From the NCBI RefSeq assembly GCF_019679435.2, contig NZ_CP139781.1, forward strand, positions 1,612,001 to 1,676,000: a stretch of 64,000 bases of DNA, written 5' to 3'. The notes under the pieces are model-generated. The model was not told the DNA's origin and did no database searches. It saw only the letters and a program-made list of their open reading frames with translations. Positions 39,004-48,431 of the stretch are shown in pieces. Position 1 is the stretch's first letter. Every line of letters starts with the position of its first letter. This DNA comes from Actomonas aquatica. GTDB taxonomy: Bacteria; Verrucomicrobiota; Verrucomicrobiia; Opitutales; Opitutaceae. The translations under genes were made by a program, and so were the position numbers.

Positions 39004-40794
39004 GTGAACACGTCGCTTCCTCCCTCCTTTCCCGCCTCCGGCAGCTTCTCCGCCGAACAAAAGGAATACCTCCAAGGCTTCCTCGCGGGCGCCATGGCGA
39101 CGGGACACCTACCCTTCGTCGGCGAGAACGACGCGGGCCAGCTCACAGACGATCCCGCCACCGGTGGCCCCAACCTCGCCGCCGCCGCTCCCGAGACGGT
39201 TTACGGCACCCCTCTCGAGGACCTCTGCAAACCCGAGCTCATCAAACACGAGCTCAATGGCCTCGACATCTGGGACCGCCTCGTCGCCCACGCCGACGCC
39301 GGCACCTTCCCTGACGAGAGCGACGCCTTCCGCTTCAAATACTACGGCCTCTTCCACGTCGCTCCGGCCCAGGACAGCTTCATGTGCCGCCTGCGCATTC
39401 CCGCCGGCATCCTCACGTCCACCCAGCTTCGCGGCCTGGCCGCGCTCGCCGACGACCTCGGCAACGGTCGCCTCGACATCACCACGCGCAACAACCTCCA
39501 GCTGCGCGAATTTGCCCCCAAGGACATCGTCAACGTCCTCACTCGCATCCAGGACCTCGGCCTCACGTCCAAAGGTTCCGGCGCGGATAACATCCGCAAC
39601 ATCACCGCCACGCCCACCGCCGGCTTCGACCGCGACGAACTCCTCGATGTGCGCCCCTTCGCCAAGGCGATGCATCACTACATCCTCAACCACCGCGACC
39701 TCTACGGCCTGCCCCGCAAGTTCAACATCGCCTTCGATGGGGGCGGCACCATCTCCGCCGCCGCCGACACCAACGACATCGGCTTCTTTGCGGTCCGTGT
39801 CGGTGAAGGCCACGAGGGTATTGAACCCGGCGTCTACTTCCGGGTGCAGCTCGGCGGCATCACCGGCCACAAGGATTTTGCCCGCGACACCGGCCTGCTC
39901 ATCAAGCCTTCCGAAGCCGTCGCCCTCGCCGCCGCCATGGTTCGCGTCTTCGTCGAGAACGGCGACCGCACCAACCGCAAAAAAGCCCGCCTCAAATACC
40001 TCCTCGCGCAGTGGGGTGATGCCAAGTTTGTCGAAGAGGCCGAGAAGCGACTCGCCTTCCCCCTCACCCGCCTGCCCCTCACCGCCTGCGAGCCGCGCAA
40101 GCCCGTGCTCAAACACGGCCACCTTGGCACCTACCGCCAAGCCCAGCGCGGCCTCAACTACATCGGTCCCGTCGTGCCCGTCGGCCGCCTCGAGTCCTGG
40201 CAGGCCCGTCGCGTCGCCGACCTCGCCGATCACTTCGGCCAGGGCGAGATCCGCCTCACCGTCTGGCAAAACTTCCTTATCCCGCACGTGCCCGACGCCT
40301 TCACCGGCACCGTCGAAACCAGCCTCGAACGGATGGGCCTCACCACCAAGGCCTCCACCTGCGCCGGCTGCGTTGTCGCCTGCACCGGCAACACCGGCTG
40401 CAAATACGCCGGCGCCGACACCAAGGGACACGCCATCTGTCTCATGAAACACCTGCGCGGCCGTCTCGGTGAACTCGACTTCCCGGTCAATATCCACCTC
40501 ACCGGCTGCCCCCATTCCTGCGCCCAGCACTACTGCGGCGACATCGGCGGCGTCGCCACCAAACTCAAGGACGGCCGCGAGGGTTACCACATCGTGCTCG
40601 GCGGCGGCATGGACCAGGAGCAGGGCATCGCCCGCGAGATCTTCAAGGGCGTCGGCCACGACGAACTCCCCGCCCTCTTCGACCGCATCCTCGATACGTA
40701 TCAGGAATCTCACGACACCGGCGAAACCTTCGTCCAGTGGACCCGCCGCCACAGCGTCGGCGAACTCCAAGAGCTCTTCGCCAACCAAGTCTGA
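39004..40794 (+). CDS. nirA: Assimilatory nitrite reductase, siroheme/4Fe-4S hemoprotein
   Basis: The 596-residue protein has the duplicated NirA/CysI plan. Half-domains carry [21 protein letters not shown] and [11 protein letters not shown], then [11 protein letters not shown]. The siroheme/4Fe-4S Cys quartet is visible as Cys460 and Cys466 (ACTGNTGC) and Cys502 and Cys506 (GCPHSC). It reduces nitrite to ammonium with six electrons. Length and Cys spacing favour NirA over sulfite reductase, and the setting beside nasA supports this. The N-terminus ([16 protein letters not shown], about 15-30) recurs in the flavoprotein encoded next. GTG at 39004 is used as start. The following gene begins 53 bp after the stop, across a 7-bp repeat array. 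Confidence 0.93.
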   Translation: MNTSLPPSFPASGSFSAEQKEYLQGFLAGAMATGHLPFVGENDAGQLTDDPATGGPNLAAAAPETVYGTPLEDLCKPELIKHELNGLDIWDRLVAHADAGTFPDESDAFRFKYYGLFHVAPAQDSFMCRLRIPAGILTSTQLRGLAALADDLGNGRLDITTRNNLQLREFAPKDIVNVLTRIQDLGLTSKGSGADNIRNITATPTAGFDRDELLDVRPFAKAMHHYILNHRDLYGLPRKFNIAFDGGGTISAAADTNDIGFFAVRVGEGHEGIEPGVYFRVQLGGITGHKDFARDTGLLIKPSEAVALAAAMVRVFVENGDRTNRKKARLKYLLAQWGDAKFVEEAEKRLAFPLTRLPLTACEPRKPVLKHGHLGTYRQAQRGLNYIGPVVPVGRLESWQARRVADLADHFGQGEIRLTVWQNFLIPHVPDAFTGTVETSLERMGLTTKASTCAGCVVACTGNTGCKYAGADTKGHAICLMKHLRGRLGELDFPVNIHLTGCPHSCAQHYCGDIGGVATKLKDGREGYHIVLGGGMDQEQGIAREIFKGVGHDELPALFDRILDTYQESHDTGETFVQWTRRHSVGELQELFANQV

Positions 40795-40796
40795 GC

Positions 40797-40850
40797 ACAT
40801 CCGACCTCAAACATCTTACATCAAACATCAGACATCTTACATCAGACATG
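40797..40850. repeat. Degenerate heptamer array between nirA and the diflavin reductase gene
   Basis: Eight successive 7-bp units follow the form ACATCNN: ACATCCG, ACCTCAA, ACATCTT, ACATCAA, ACATCAG, ACATCTT, ACATCAG and a partial ACATG. The last unit contains the ATG (40848) of the next gene. Composition is far more AT-rich than the genes around it. Confidence 0.9.
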
Positions 40851-42605
40851 TCTCCCACCGTCCCTTTCGTCCCCGACAGCGCCCCCTTCTCCCCCGAGCA
40901 ACGCGCCTGGCTCAACGGCTTCTTCGCGGGTGCGTTCTGCCGCACGCCCTTGGACCAATCCAAAATCGAAAATCCAGAATCAAAAATCCCAGCGGCGGCG
41001 ACGCCGCTGACGATCCTCTGGGGTTCCCAAACCGGCACCGCTGAGTCGCTCGCCAAGCAGGCCGCCAAGACCGCCACGAGCAAGGGCTTCACCCCCACCA
41101 TCCTCGACATGGCCGCGGCATCGCCCGCCGATCTCGCCGCCCACGAGAACGTGCTCGTCATTACCAGCACCTACGGTGAAGGCGAACCACCCGACAATGC
41201 CAAGGCCCTCTACGATGCCGTGTTGGCCGACGGTGCCCCCGCCCTCCCCGGCTCCCTGCGCTACAGCGTGTGTGCCCTCGGCGACACCAACTACGAAGCC
41301 TTCTGCCAATGCGGCAAAGCCTTCGACGAGGCCTTCGCCAAACTCGGCGCCACCCGCATCGCCGAACGCGTCGACTGCGACGTCGACTACGACGAACCCT
41401 TTGCAACGTGGCTCGAGCAAGCCCTCACCACGCTGCAAAAGTCAGAAGTAGGAAGTAAGAAGAACGAAGTAACTTCAGCAGCCACCTCTACTTCTGACTT
41501 CAAACTTCAAACTTCAGACTTGGACGCGGCCTACGGCCGCGCTCGCCCCTTCCCCGCGCCCGTCCTCACCGTGCGCAACCTCAACGGCGCCGGCTCGGCC
41601 AAGGAAGTGAACCACGTCGAGTTCTCTCTCACTGGCAGCGGTCTCACCTACGAGGCCGGCGACGCCCTCTCCGTCATCCCGCACAATTGCCCCGAGCTCG
41701 TCGCCGGCGTCCTGCAGGCTCTCGGCTGCGACGGTGAGGAAGCCGTCACGACCGCCAACGGTGAGCTCCCCCTGCGCACCGCCCTCACCACCTGCTTCGA
41801 CCTCGGCAAACCCACCAAGACCCTGCTCGAGCTCCTGCAGCTCCCGGCCAGCGATACCACCCTCGATGTGCTCGACGCACTCCATGCCGCCTGCCCCGCG
41901 GCAATCGAAAATCTAAAATCCCAAATCCAAAATCCCGACTTCCTGCGGAAGCTCGCCCCCCGGCTCTACTCCATCTCCTCCAGCCCCAAAGCCCATGCCG
42001 ACCAAGTCCACCTCACCGTTGGCGCCGTGCGCTACGACCACGGTGGCCGTCCGCGCAAAGGTGTTTGTTCCACCTTCCTTGCCGAGCGCGCCCTGGCCGC
42101 TGGCACCGCGCACGTCTTCGTTCACAGCAACAAAGCCTTCCGTCCGCCCGCGGATCCGACCGCGCCCATGATCATGGTGGGGCCCGGCACCGGCATCGCG
42201 CCATTCCGCGCCTTCCTCCAGGAGCGCGAAGCCACCGCCGCTGCCGGCCGCAACTGGCTCTTCTTCGGCGACCAACACGCCGCCAGCGACTACCTCTACC
42301 AGGACCAGATCGCGGCCTGGCAAAAGACCGGCCTGCTCCATCGCGTCGACACCGCCTTCTCCCGAGATCAGGCGGAGAAAATCTACGTGCAGGACCGCAT
42401 GCGCGAAGCCGGCGCCGAGCTCTGGCAATGGCTCGAAGACGGCGCGCATTTCTACGTGTGCGGCGACGCCAAACGCATGGCCAAGGATGTCGATCTCGCC
42501 CTGCACGACATCATCGCCACCCACGGCCAAAAAACCGCCGAGCAAGCCGCCGCCTACGTCAACGCCCTCAAAGCCGCCAAACGCTACGGCCGCGACGTCT
42601 ACTGA
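40848..42605 (+). CDS. CysJ-like diflavin (FMN/FAD) NADPH reductase
   Basis: The 585-residue protein has an N-terminal FSPEQRAWLNGFFAGA module (about 13-28), a flavodoxin domain (about 53-195, WGSQTGTAESLA, STYGEGEPPDNA, ALGDTNYEAFC), an FAD-binding domain with RLYSISSSP, and an NADPH domain with GPGTGIAPFRAFL and the C-terminal GRDVY. It resembles the alpha subunit of sulfite reductase. Next to nirA it most likely passes NADPH electrons to the nitrite reductase. Three stretches at the domain borders are encoded by 7-bp repeat arrays (40954-40988, 41441-41518, 41900-41934) and read as low-complexity linkers. The ATG at 40848 lies in the upstream array; no other start fits better. Confidence 0.88.
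   Translation: MSPTVPFVPDSAPFSPEQRAWLNGFFAGAFCRTPLDQSKIENPESKIPAAATPLTILWGSQTGTAESLAKQAAKTATSKGFTPTILDMAAASPADLAAHENVLVITSTYGEGEPPDNAKALYDAVLADGAPALPGSLRYSVCALGDTNYEAFCQCGKAFDEAFAKLGATRIAERVDCDVDYDEPFATWLEQALTTLQKSEVGSKKNEVTSAATSTSDFKLQTSDLDAAYGRARPFPAPVLTVRNLNGAGSAKEVNHVEFSLTGSGLTYEAGDALSVIPHNCPELVAGVLQALGCDGEEAVTTANGELPLRTALTTCFDLGKPTKTLLELLQLPASDTTLDVLDALHAACPAAIENLKSQIQNPDFLRKLAPRLYSISSSPKAHADQVHLTVGAVRYDHGGRPRKGVCSTFLAERALAAGTAHVFVHSNKAFRPPADPTAPMIMVGPGTGIAPFRAFLQEREATAAAGRNWLFFGDQHAASDYLYQDQIAAWQKTGLLHRVDTAFSRDQAEKIYVQDRMREAGAELWQWLEDGAHFYVCGDAKRMAKDVDLALHDIIATHGQKTAEQAAAYVNALKAAKRYGRDVY
40954..40988. repeat. Heptamer array inside the diflavin reductase gene (linker 1)
   Basis: Five 7-bp units all end in ATC: ACCAATC, CAAAATC, GAAAATC, CAGAATC, AAAAATC. 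They are translated in frame as part of the linker between the N-terminal module and the flavodoxin domain (residues around QSKIENPESKIP). Confidence 0.88.
41441..41518. repeat. Inverted pair of heptamer arrays inside the diflavin reductase gene (linker 2)
   Basis: Five units (GTCAGAA, GTAGGAA, GTAAGAA, GAACGAA, GTAACTT; 41441-41475) and, 15 bp on, four units of the complementary strand type (CTTCTGA, CTTCAAA, CTTCAAA, CTTCAGA; 41491-41518). GTCAGAAGTA (41441-41450) is the exact complement of TACTTCTGAC (41489-41498). The stretch encodes the linker between the flavodoxin and FAD domains. Confidence 0.88.
41900..41934. repeat. Heptamer array inside the diflavin reductase gene (linker 3)
   Basis: Five units ending in ATC: GGCAATC, GAAAATC, TAAAATC, CCAAATC, CAAAATC. 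They encode residues around AIENLKSQIQNPD, just before the conserved LAPRLYSISSSP FAD motif. Confidence 0.85.
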
Positions 42606-42608
42606 AGT

Positions 42609-42643
42609 AGCATCGCGCATCCCGAATCCCGCATCGCGCCATG
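42609..42643. repeat. Heptamer array before the DmsBC-like gene
   Basis: Five 7-bp units: AGCATCG, CGCATCC, CGAATCC, CGCATCG, CGCCATG. The array fills the whole gap between the diflavin reductase stop and the next gene, and its last unit contains the start ATG (42641). Confidence 0.85.
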
Positions 42644-44128
42644 ATCGCCCCCGGCAAACCACCGCTGCTTTCCCTCGTCGACGAATTGCTCGCCGAGCAG
42701 CAGACCTTGCAGACGCCGGTCGGTCGTTTCTCGCGCCTGCACGACGCCGGGACCACGCCGGACCTCGAGCCGGTTTACCGCGATCTCATCCCCCTCACCG
42801 CGCCCGGTCCGGGCGAGCAATACGCCTTCGAGGTCGATCTCGATGCCTGCTCCGGCTGCAAGTCCTGCGTCTCCGGTTGCCACTCCCTCAACGGCCTCGA
42901 CGAGACCGAAACCTGGCGCGACGTCGGTCACATTGTTGGTGGCTGCTCCGACCATCCGTTCCAGCAAACCATCACCTCGGCCTGCCACCACTGCGCCGAC
43001 CCCGGCTGCCTCAACGGCTGCCCCGTGCTCGCCTACGAAAAGGATCCCCTCACCGGCATCGTCCGTCACCTCGACGATCAGTGCATCGGCTGCAGCTACT
43101 GCATCCTGAAGTGCCCGTATGATGTGCCCAAATACAACGAGCGCCTCGGCATCGTGCGCAAATGCGACATGTGCCACGGCCGACTCGCCGAGGGTGAAGC
43201 TCCCGCCTGTGTCCAGGCCTGCCCGACCCAGGCCATCAAGATCGTCAAAGTTGCCATCGACCTCAACGGCTCCCGCCCGCGTGTCGACACCGACCACTTC
43301 CTCGCCGCCGCGCCTTCGCCGGAAGATACCCAACCCACCACCCGCTACGTCAGCCGTCGCGAGCTGCCCACCAACCTCCGCCCGGCCGACGCCGACCACC
43401 CGCGCCCGCAGCACGCGCACTGGCCGCTGGTGATCCTCCTGAGCGCCACCCAAGCCGCCCTCGGCTTCAGCGTCGCGGCCTCGTTCTCGGCGTCACCATG
43501 GATTGGATACCTCGCCGTCGCCCTCGCCACGCTCGGCCTCGGCGCCAGCGGCGCTCACCTCGGCCGCCCGCTCCGTGCCTGGCGTATTTTCCTCGGCCTG
43601 CGCCGTTCCTGGCTCAGCCGCGAGGCGGTCCTGCTCGGCCTCTGGTTCCCGCTCCTCCTCGGCGCCGTCTTCGCCCCGACCTGGGTGCCGCCGCTGCTTG
43701 CCGCCGGGATCGGCACCGTGGGCATCTTCTGCTCGGCCATGATCTACATCGATACGCCCCGACGCTTCTGGCGTGCCCCCGCCACCGCCATCCGCATGGG
43801 CGGCACTGTCACCATCGCGGCCACCCTCCCGTCCCTCCCCCTCGTCGCCGCCGCTCTCCTCCTTGGCAAACTCGCCTACGAGCGCCACCAAAGCAGCGCC
43901 ACCACGCCCTCCGCTACCCTCCTCCGCACCGTCCTTCGCCCCCAATTCCGCCTCCGCATCACCCTCGCCCTCATCGCCTTACCCACACTTGTCACGTATT
44001 ACGTGACAAATTCACCAGTGGCCTTGCTGGGGTCCATTGCGCTCGTTTTGGGCGGGGAGCTGGCGGAGCGTTACCTCTACTTCCGTGCGGTCGATACCGC
44101 CAAAATGCCCGGAGTCGCCGCGCCATGA
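42641..44128 (+). CDS. Fused DmsB-DmsC-type iron-sulfur and membrane-anchor subunit
   Basis: The 495-residue protein joins two subunits. Residues about 62-200 are a DmsB/NrfC-type ferredoxin domain with four cysteine clusters: Cys70/73/76/80, 115/118/123/127, 148/151/154/158 and 175/178/190/194. Residues about 255-485 form a DmsC-type anchor with about eight hydrophobic helices ([48 protein letters not shown]). DmsC proteins oxidise menaquinol. The stop overlaps the start of nasA by four bases (ATGA), so it should work with NasA as its quinol-linked electron donor. No Tat signal is seen, which would place the iron-sulfur domain in the cytoplasm. Confidence 0.9.
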   Translation: MIAPGKPPLLSLVDELLAEQQTLQTPVGRFSRLHDAGTTPDLEPVYRDLIPLTAPGPGEQYAFEVDLDACSGCKSCVSGCHSLNGLDETETWRDVGHIVGGCSDHPFQQTITSACHHCADPGCLNGCPVLAYEKDPLTGIVRHLDDQCIGCSYCILKCPYDVPKYNERLGIVRKCDMCHGRLAEGEAPACVQACPTQAIKIVKVAIDLNGSRPRVDTDHFLAAAPSPEDTQPTTRYVSRRELPTNLRPADADHPRPQHAHWPLVILLSATQAALGFSVAASFSASPWIGYLAVALATLGLGASGAHLGRPLRAWRIFLGLRRSWLSREAVLLGLWFPLLLGAVFAPTWVPPLLAAGIGTVGIFCSAMIYIDTPRRFWRAPATAIRMGGTVTIAATLPSLPLVAAALLLGKLAYERHQSSATTPSATLLRTVLRPQFRLRITLALIALPTLVTYYVTNSPVALLGSIALVLGGELAERYLYFRAVDTAKMPGVAAP

Positions 44129-46389
44129 CCGAGATGCTCACGCAACTGCTGCGCCCGCGTCAGGGCCCCACCACGGCGGAACTCGTGCAGGAGCCCGGCC
44201 GCTTCGGTCTCGGCCGCGTGCCCTCCCGTGTGGCCCCGGTCGCCACCGCGCGTTCCGTCTGTGGCTTTTGCGCCACCGGCTGTGGTCTGAAGGTCCACCT
44301 CGGTCCCGTCGGCAACGCCCTCAACCTCTCCCCGGACTCCGCCTACCCGGTCAACCTCGGCATGGCCTGCCCCAAAGGCTGGGAAGCCCTCGCGCCGCTC
44401 GCCGCCACCGACCGCGCCACCACCCCGTTGCTGCGCGATCCGGCTTCCGGCGAACTGCGCCCCACCGACTGGAGCACCGCCCTCAACACCTTCGCCGCCC
44501 GCATGAAGGCCGTGCAGGAAAAGCACGGCAAACACAGCATCTCCTTCCTCTCCACCGGCCAGATCCCGACCGAGGAAATGGCTCTGCTGGGCGCCCTCTT
44601 TAAATTCGGCATGGGCGGTCTGCACGCCGACAGCAACACCCGCCAATGCATGGCCACCGCGGCCACCGCCTACAAACAGGCCTTTGGTTTCGACGCCCCT
44701 CCCTACACCTACGCCGACTTTGAAGAGAGCGATGTGCTGGTGTTCATGGGCGCCAATCCCGCCATCGCTCACCCCATCATGTGGCAGCGCGTCATGCGCA
44801 ATCCCCACGATCCGCGCATCGTGGTGATCGATCCGCGCCGCACCGAGACCGCCATGGCCGCCACCGATCATTACGCCGTCGCGCCCAAAGGCGACCTCTG
44901 GCTGCTCTACGGCGTCACCCACGAACTGATCACCCGCGGCTGGATCGACCGCGACTTCGTCGATGCTCACACCACCGGCTTCGCGGAACTGAGCACCTTT
45001 ATCGCCGACTACAGCCCGGAACGCTGCGCCACCGAATCCGGCATCTCCGCCAAACGTATCCGCGAACTCGCTACGATGATCCATCGCGGCAAGGCCGTCT
45101 CCTTCTGGTGGACCATGGGCGTCAATCAGGGACACCAATCCACCCGCCTCACCCACGCCCTCATCAACCTTGCCCTGCTCACCGGCAACATCGGCCGCCC
45201 GGGCACCGGCGCCAACTCCATCACCGGCCAGTGCAACGCCATGGGCTCGCGCCTCTTTGGCAATACCACCTCGCTGCTCGGCGGCCGCGACTTCGCCAAC
45301 CCACAACACCGCGCCGATGTCGCGCACCTGCTCGCCATCCCGGAGGAGGTCATTCCGTCCGAACCCTCGCTCGCCTACGACCAGATCATCGACGGCATCG
45401 AGTCCGGCACCATTCGCGGCCTCTGGGTGATCGCCACCAACCCCGCTCACTCCTGGATCCACCAAGGCCGCTTCGCCGCCCTGCGCGAGAAACTCGATTT
45501 CCTTGTCGTGCAGGACATGTATGCGACGACCGAGACCGCCCGCATCGCCGACCTTGTCCTGCCCGCCGCCGGCTGGGGCGAAAAAGACGGCACCTTCGTC
45601 AACTCCGAGCGCCGCATCGGCGTCACCCGCAAGGTCACCCGCGCGCCCGGCCAAGCCCTCGCCGATTTCTCCATCTTCAAACTCATCGCCGAAGCCTGGG
45701 GCTGCGGCGCGATGTTCGAAGCGTGGTCGTCCCCCGAAGCCACCTTCAAACTGCTCGCCCGTCTCTCCGCCGATCAGCCCTGCGACTTCAGCGGGATCAC
45801 GGACTATCCCTTCCTGCAGGACGCCGGCGGCATCCAATGGCCTTATCCCGCCAGCTCCGATCGGGTCGCTCCGCCGGCCAACACCGCACTAAACCGCCTC
45901 GCGCCGGCCCGCCCCACCGCCACCGCCGACGTCTATCAGGAGCGCCGCCTCTTCAACGACGGTCGGTTCTTCACCCCCGATCAGCGCGCCCGCCTGCTGT
46001 TTGAAGCCCCGGCCCCCGCTCCGGAATCACCCGACGAGAGCTTCCCCTTCTGGCTCAACACCGGCCGCGGTTCCTCCGCCCAATGGCACACCGGCACCCG
46101 CACCGACAAAAGTCCCGTGCTGCGTAAACTCGCGCCCAAGCGCGTCTACGTGGAGATCAACCCCGACGATGCCGCCCAGCTCGGCATCCACAACGCCGAG
46201 CCTGTCACCATCCGTTCGCGCCGCGCCAGCATCACTGCCACGGCCGCCGTCACCCCGACGGTCGCACCAGGTCAGGTCTTCATGCCGATGCACTTTGCAG
46301 GTGTGAACCAGCTCACCTACGCCGCCTTTGATCCTCACTCGCGTCAGCCCAGCTACAAGGCCTGCGCCGTCTCCGTGGGCCGCACCTGA
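44125..46389 (+). CDS. nasA: Assimilatory nitrate reductase, molybdopterin catalytic subunit
   Basis: The 754-residue enzyme has an N-terminal 4Fe-4S motif (Cys46, Cys49, Cys53, Cys82 in CGFCATGCG and CPKG), the molybdopterin oxidoreductase domain ([63 protein letters not shown]) and the C-terminal dinucleotide-binding domain ([26 protein letters not shown]). Cys175 in [10 protein letters not shown] is the probable Mo ligand of NarB/NapA-type enzymes. It reduces nitrate to nitrite in the cytoplasm; there is no twin-arginine signal. It lacks the extra C-terminal BFD-like iron-sulfur domain of some NasA proteins. It is translationally coupled to the DmsBC-like gene. Confidence 0.93.
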   Translation: MTEMLTQLLRPRQGPTTAELVQEPGRFGLGRVPSRVAPVATARSVCGFCATGCGLKVHLGPVGNALNLSPDSAYPVNLGMACPKGWEALAPLAATDRATTPLLRDPASGELRPTDWSTALNTFAARMKAVQEKHGKHSISFLSTGQIPTEEMALLGALFKFGMGGLHADSNTRQCMATAATAYKQAFGFDAPPYTYADFEESDVLVFMGANPAIAHPIMWQRVMRNPHDPRIVVIDPRRTETAMAATDHYAVAPKGDLWLLYGVTHELITRGWIDRDFVDAHTTGFAELSTFIADYSPERCATESGISAKRIRELATMIHRGKAVSFWWTMGVNQGHQSTRLTHALINLALLTGNIGRPGTGANSITGQCNAMGSRLFGNTTSLLGGRDFANPQHRADVAHLLAIPEEVIPSEPSLAYDQIIDGIESGTIRGLWVIATNPAHSWIHQGRFAALREKLDFLVVQDMYATTETARIADLVLPAAGWGEKDGTFVNSERRIGVTRKVTRAPGQALADFSIFKLIAEAWGCGAMFEAWSSPEATFKLLARLSADQPCDFSGITDYPFLQDAGGIQWPYPASSDRVAPPANTALNRLAPARPTATADVYQERRLFNDGRFFTPDQRARLLFEAPAPAPESPDESFPFWLNTGRGSSAQWHTGTRTDKSPVLRKLAPKRVYVEINPDDAAQLGIHNAEPVTIRSRRASITATAAVTPTVAPGQVFMPMHFAGVNQLTYAAFDPHSRQPSYKACAVSVGRT

Positions 46390-46515
46390 GCCTCCCGAAG
46401 GTGAAAAATCATCTCCCGAGCCGTTCCCGGTCTTAAGTTTTCCCCGGGGTGGGACGATGCGAAGTGAAAATTGTCCCTTGGTGCCGACTCCACCGGCGCA
46501 CGCATTGTCCCCTTC

Positions 46516-48384
46516 ATGAGCTCGGCCCATACCAACCGCCTCCGCTTTACGCTGATCATCGTGGCCTGCGCCACGCTGCCGGTCGCGGCTATCATCGCAT
46601 ACCTCACGCACTCCCGATACCAAGAGGAGCTGGCTCGCTCAGAACGCGAACTCACCGTCATCGCCCAATCGCGCCTCGGTGCCCTCGACCTCTTCCTTCA
46701 GGAACGCCTGCTCACGGTCGCCAGTCTGGCCAAGTCGTCCGCCGTCCGCGCCGCCCTCAGCGATCCTGCTTCGGCCGATGCTCCCGCTCCCCAGGCGGCC
46801 CTCTCCGAACTCACCTTGTTGCAGGAAACCAATTGGGGACCGTCTCATCACATTTTTGTGACCGACGTCGACGGCCGCGTGGTGCTCAGCCCCGAACACG
46901 ACTCAGATAGCAGCTCCCACTTCGACGAAAGCCTGGCCAACCGTTCCTTCTTCGCTACGGAACCCGAGTCCCCGTTCGTGACCAGCTTCAACGCCTTCGC
47001 CGAACGCGGCCACAACCACCAACTCGCCCTCGCCCCCGTGCGCGACGAGGCCGGCGCTTTCCTCGGTATGGTCGCGATGGAAATCTCCGTCGACTACGTC
47101 CAACAGATCCTCAACCAAAACCTCTATTTCGGGGAGTCGGCTCAGCTCTATCTCTGCACCCCCAAGGGACTCCAGATCACCCACGACAGCGCCGCCTCGC
47201 GCCAGCGCATCGATCCCGCCGTCGTCGCCCAAGCCACCGAACCGGTTGCGCTGACCAATAAGTCGTCGAGCGACGCCGGATCTCCCGGCACCCTCGCCAT
47301 CGTGCTCCGCGATCCCCAATACGATTGGGCGCTCGTCGCCGAACTCGACTACGCTGAGGCCATTGCTCCGGCCCTCGCCTCCCTCTGGTCCAATCTGCGC
47401 GCCGCCGTCATCGTGCTGGTCCTCGCCGGCCTCTTCATTTTCGCCACGGTCAACCGCATCATCGGCTTCTTTGTCATCCGCCCCCTGAGCAAGATGTTTG
47501 GCGCCGTCAGCCAGAGCGTGAGCGTCCTGAAAGACCACGTGCGCACCATGTCGTCCAACGGCGTGCAACTCGCCAGCAGTTCGTCCACCCAGGCCTCCAT
47601 CCTACTCGATACCGTCGCCGCCGTGACCGACCTCGCCAGCAAGACGCAGGAAAACGCCGGCAGCGCCGCCGAACTCACCACCATCGCCTCCACCGCCCGC
47701 CAATCGAGCGAAGCCGGCATGCAGGAAACGACCGACATGCTCGACCGCATCAAGAGCTTGGCCGAATCCAACGTCCAGGTCTCCCACATCATCCAGACCA
47801 TCGACGAGATCGCCTTCCAAACCAACCTGCTCGCCCTCAACGCCGCCGTCGAGGCCGCCCGCGCCGGTGAGGCCGGTGCCGGCTTCGCCGTCGTCGCCGA
47901 AGAGGTGCGCGCCCTCGCTCACCGCAGCGCGCAGGCCGCCCGCGAGACCGCCGTCAAAATCGACGCCTCCAAGGCCAACATGCATGAGGGCGAAACCGCC
48001 TCCCGCCACGTGAGCGAGCGCCTGGCCCAGATCCTCAACAACGTCACCCGCGTCGACGAATTCTCCGGGCGCATCGCCCACGCCACCAACGAGCAGGACA
48101 CCAGCATCCGTCGCGTGAACGACACCATGGGGCGCCTCGAAACCATCGCCGGCCAAAACGCCGCCGCCGCCGAAGAGACCGCCGCCGCCTCGACCGAAAT
48201 CCTCAGCGAGGCGGGCGAATTGGAACAACGCGTCGGCGCCCTGCTCTCCCAATTTGGCTACGAAGTGTCGCGCCCCAAGGAGCCCGAGGTCTTCATCGGT
48301 CGCAGCGCCATCTCCGCCCAGATTTCCGCCAATAAGCAGCAGGCCGCCAAGGAATTCTACGAGACCAACGTCGAGTTGTTTTAA
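46516..48384 (+). CDS. Methyl-accepting chemotaxis protein with Cache sensor
   Basis: The 622-residue receptor has TM1 (about 10-30, [20 protein letters not shown]), a large periplasmic dCache-like domain (about 35-285, [33 protein letters not shown]), TM2 (about 295-318, [21 protein letters not shown]) and the signalling hairpin with [21 protein letters not shown]. There is no clear HAMP domain between TM2 and the signalling helices. It should pass an attractant signal to CheA/CheW. Its place directly after nasA raises the option that it senses nitrate or a nitrogen source, which is speculative. ATG at 46516 begins the first helix. Confidence 0.9.
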   Translation: MSSAHTNRLRFTLIIVACATLPVAAIIAYLTHSRYQEELARSERELTVIAQSRLGALDLFLQERLLTVASLAKSSAVRAALSDPASADAPAPQAALSELTLLQETNWGPSHHIFVTDVDGRVVLSPEHDSDSSSHFDESLANRSFFATEPESPFVTSFNAFAERGHNHQLALAPVRDEAGAFLGMVAMEISVDYVQQILNQNLYFGESAQLYLCTPKGLQITHDSAASRQRIDPAVVAQATEPVALTNKSSSDAGSPGTLAIVLRDPQYDWALVAELDYAEAIAPALASLWSNLRAAVIVLVLAGLFIFATVNRIIGFFVIRPLSKMFGAVSQSVSVLKDHVRTMSSNGVQLASSSSTQASILLDTVAAVTDLASKTQENAGSAAELTTIASTARQSSEAGMQETTDMLDRIKSLAESNVQVSHIIQTIDEIAFQTNLLALNAAVEAARAGEAGAGFAVVAEEVRALAHRSAQAARETAVKIDASKANMHEGETASRHVSERLAQILNNVTRVDEFSGRIAHATNEQDTSIRRVNDTMGRLETIAGQNAAAAEETAAASTEILSEAGELEQRVGALLSQFGYEVSRPKEPEVFIGRSAISAQISANKQQAAKEFYETNVELF

Positions 48385-48431
48385 CAATCGGCAGGTTGCC
48401 TCGTCGCCCCGCATCGACTGCGCTGGCGGAC

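Noticed and set aside
40797-41934. CRISPR array as explanation of the short tandem repeats
   Set aside because: Units are 7 bp, contiguous and degenerate, with no spacers and no cas genes nearby.
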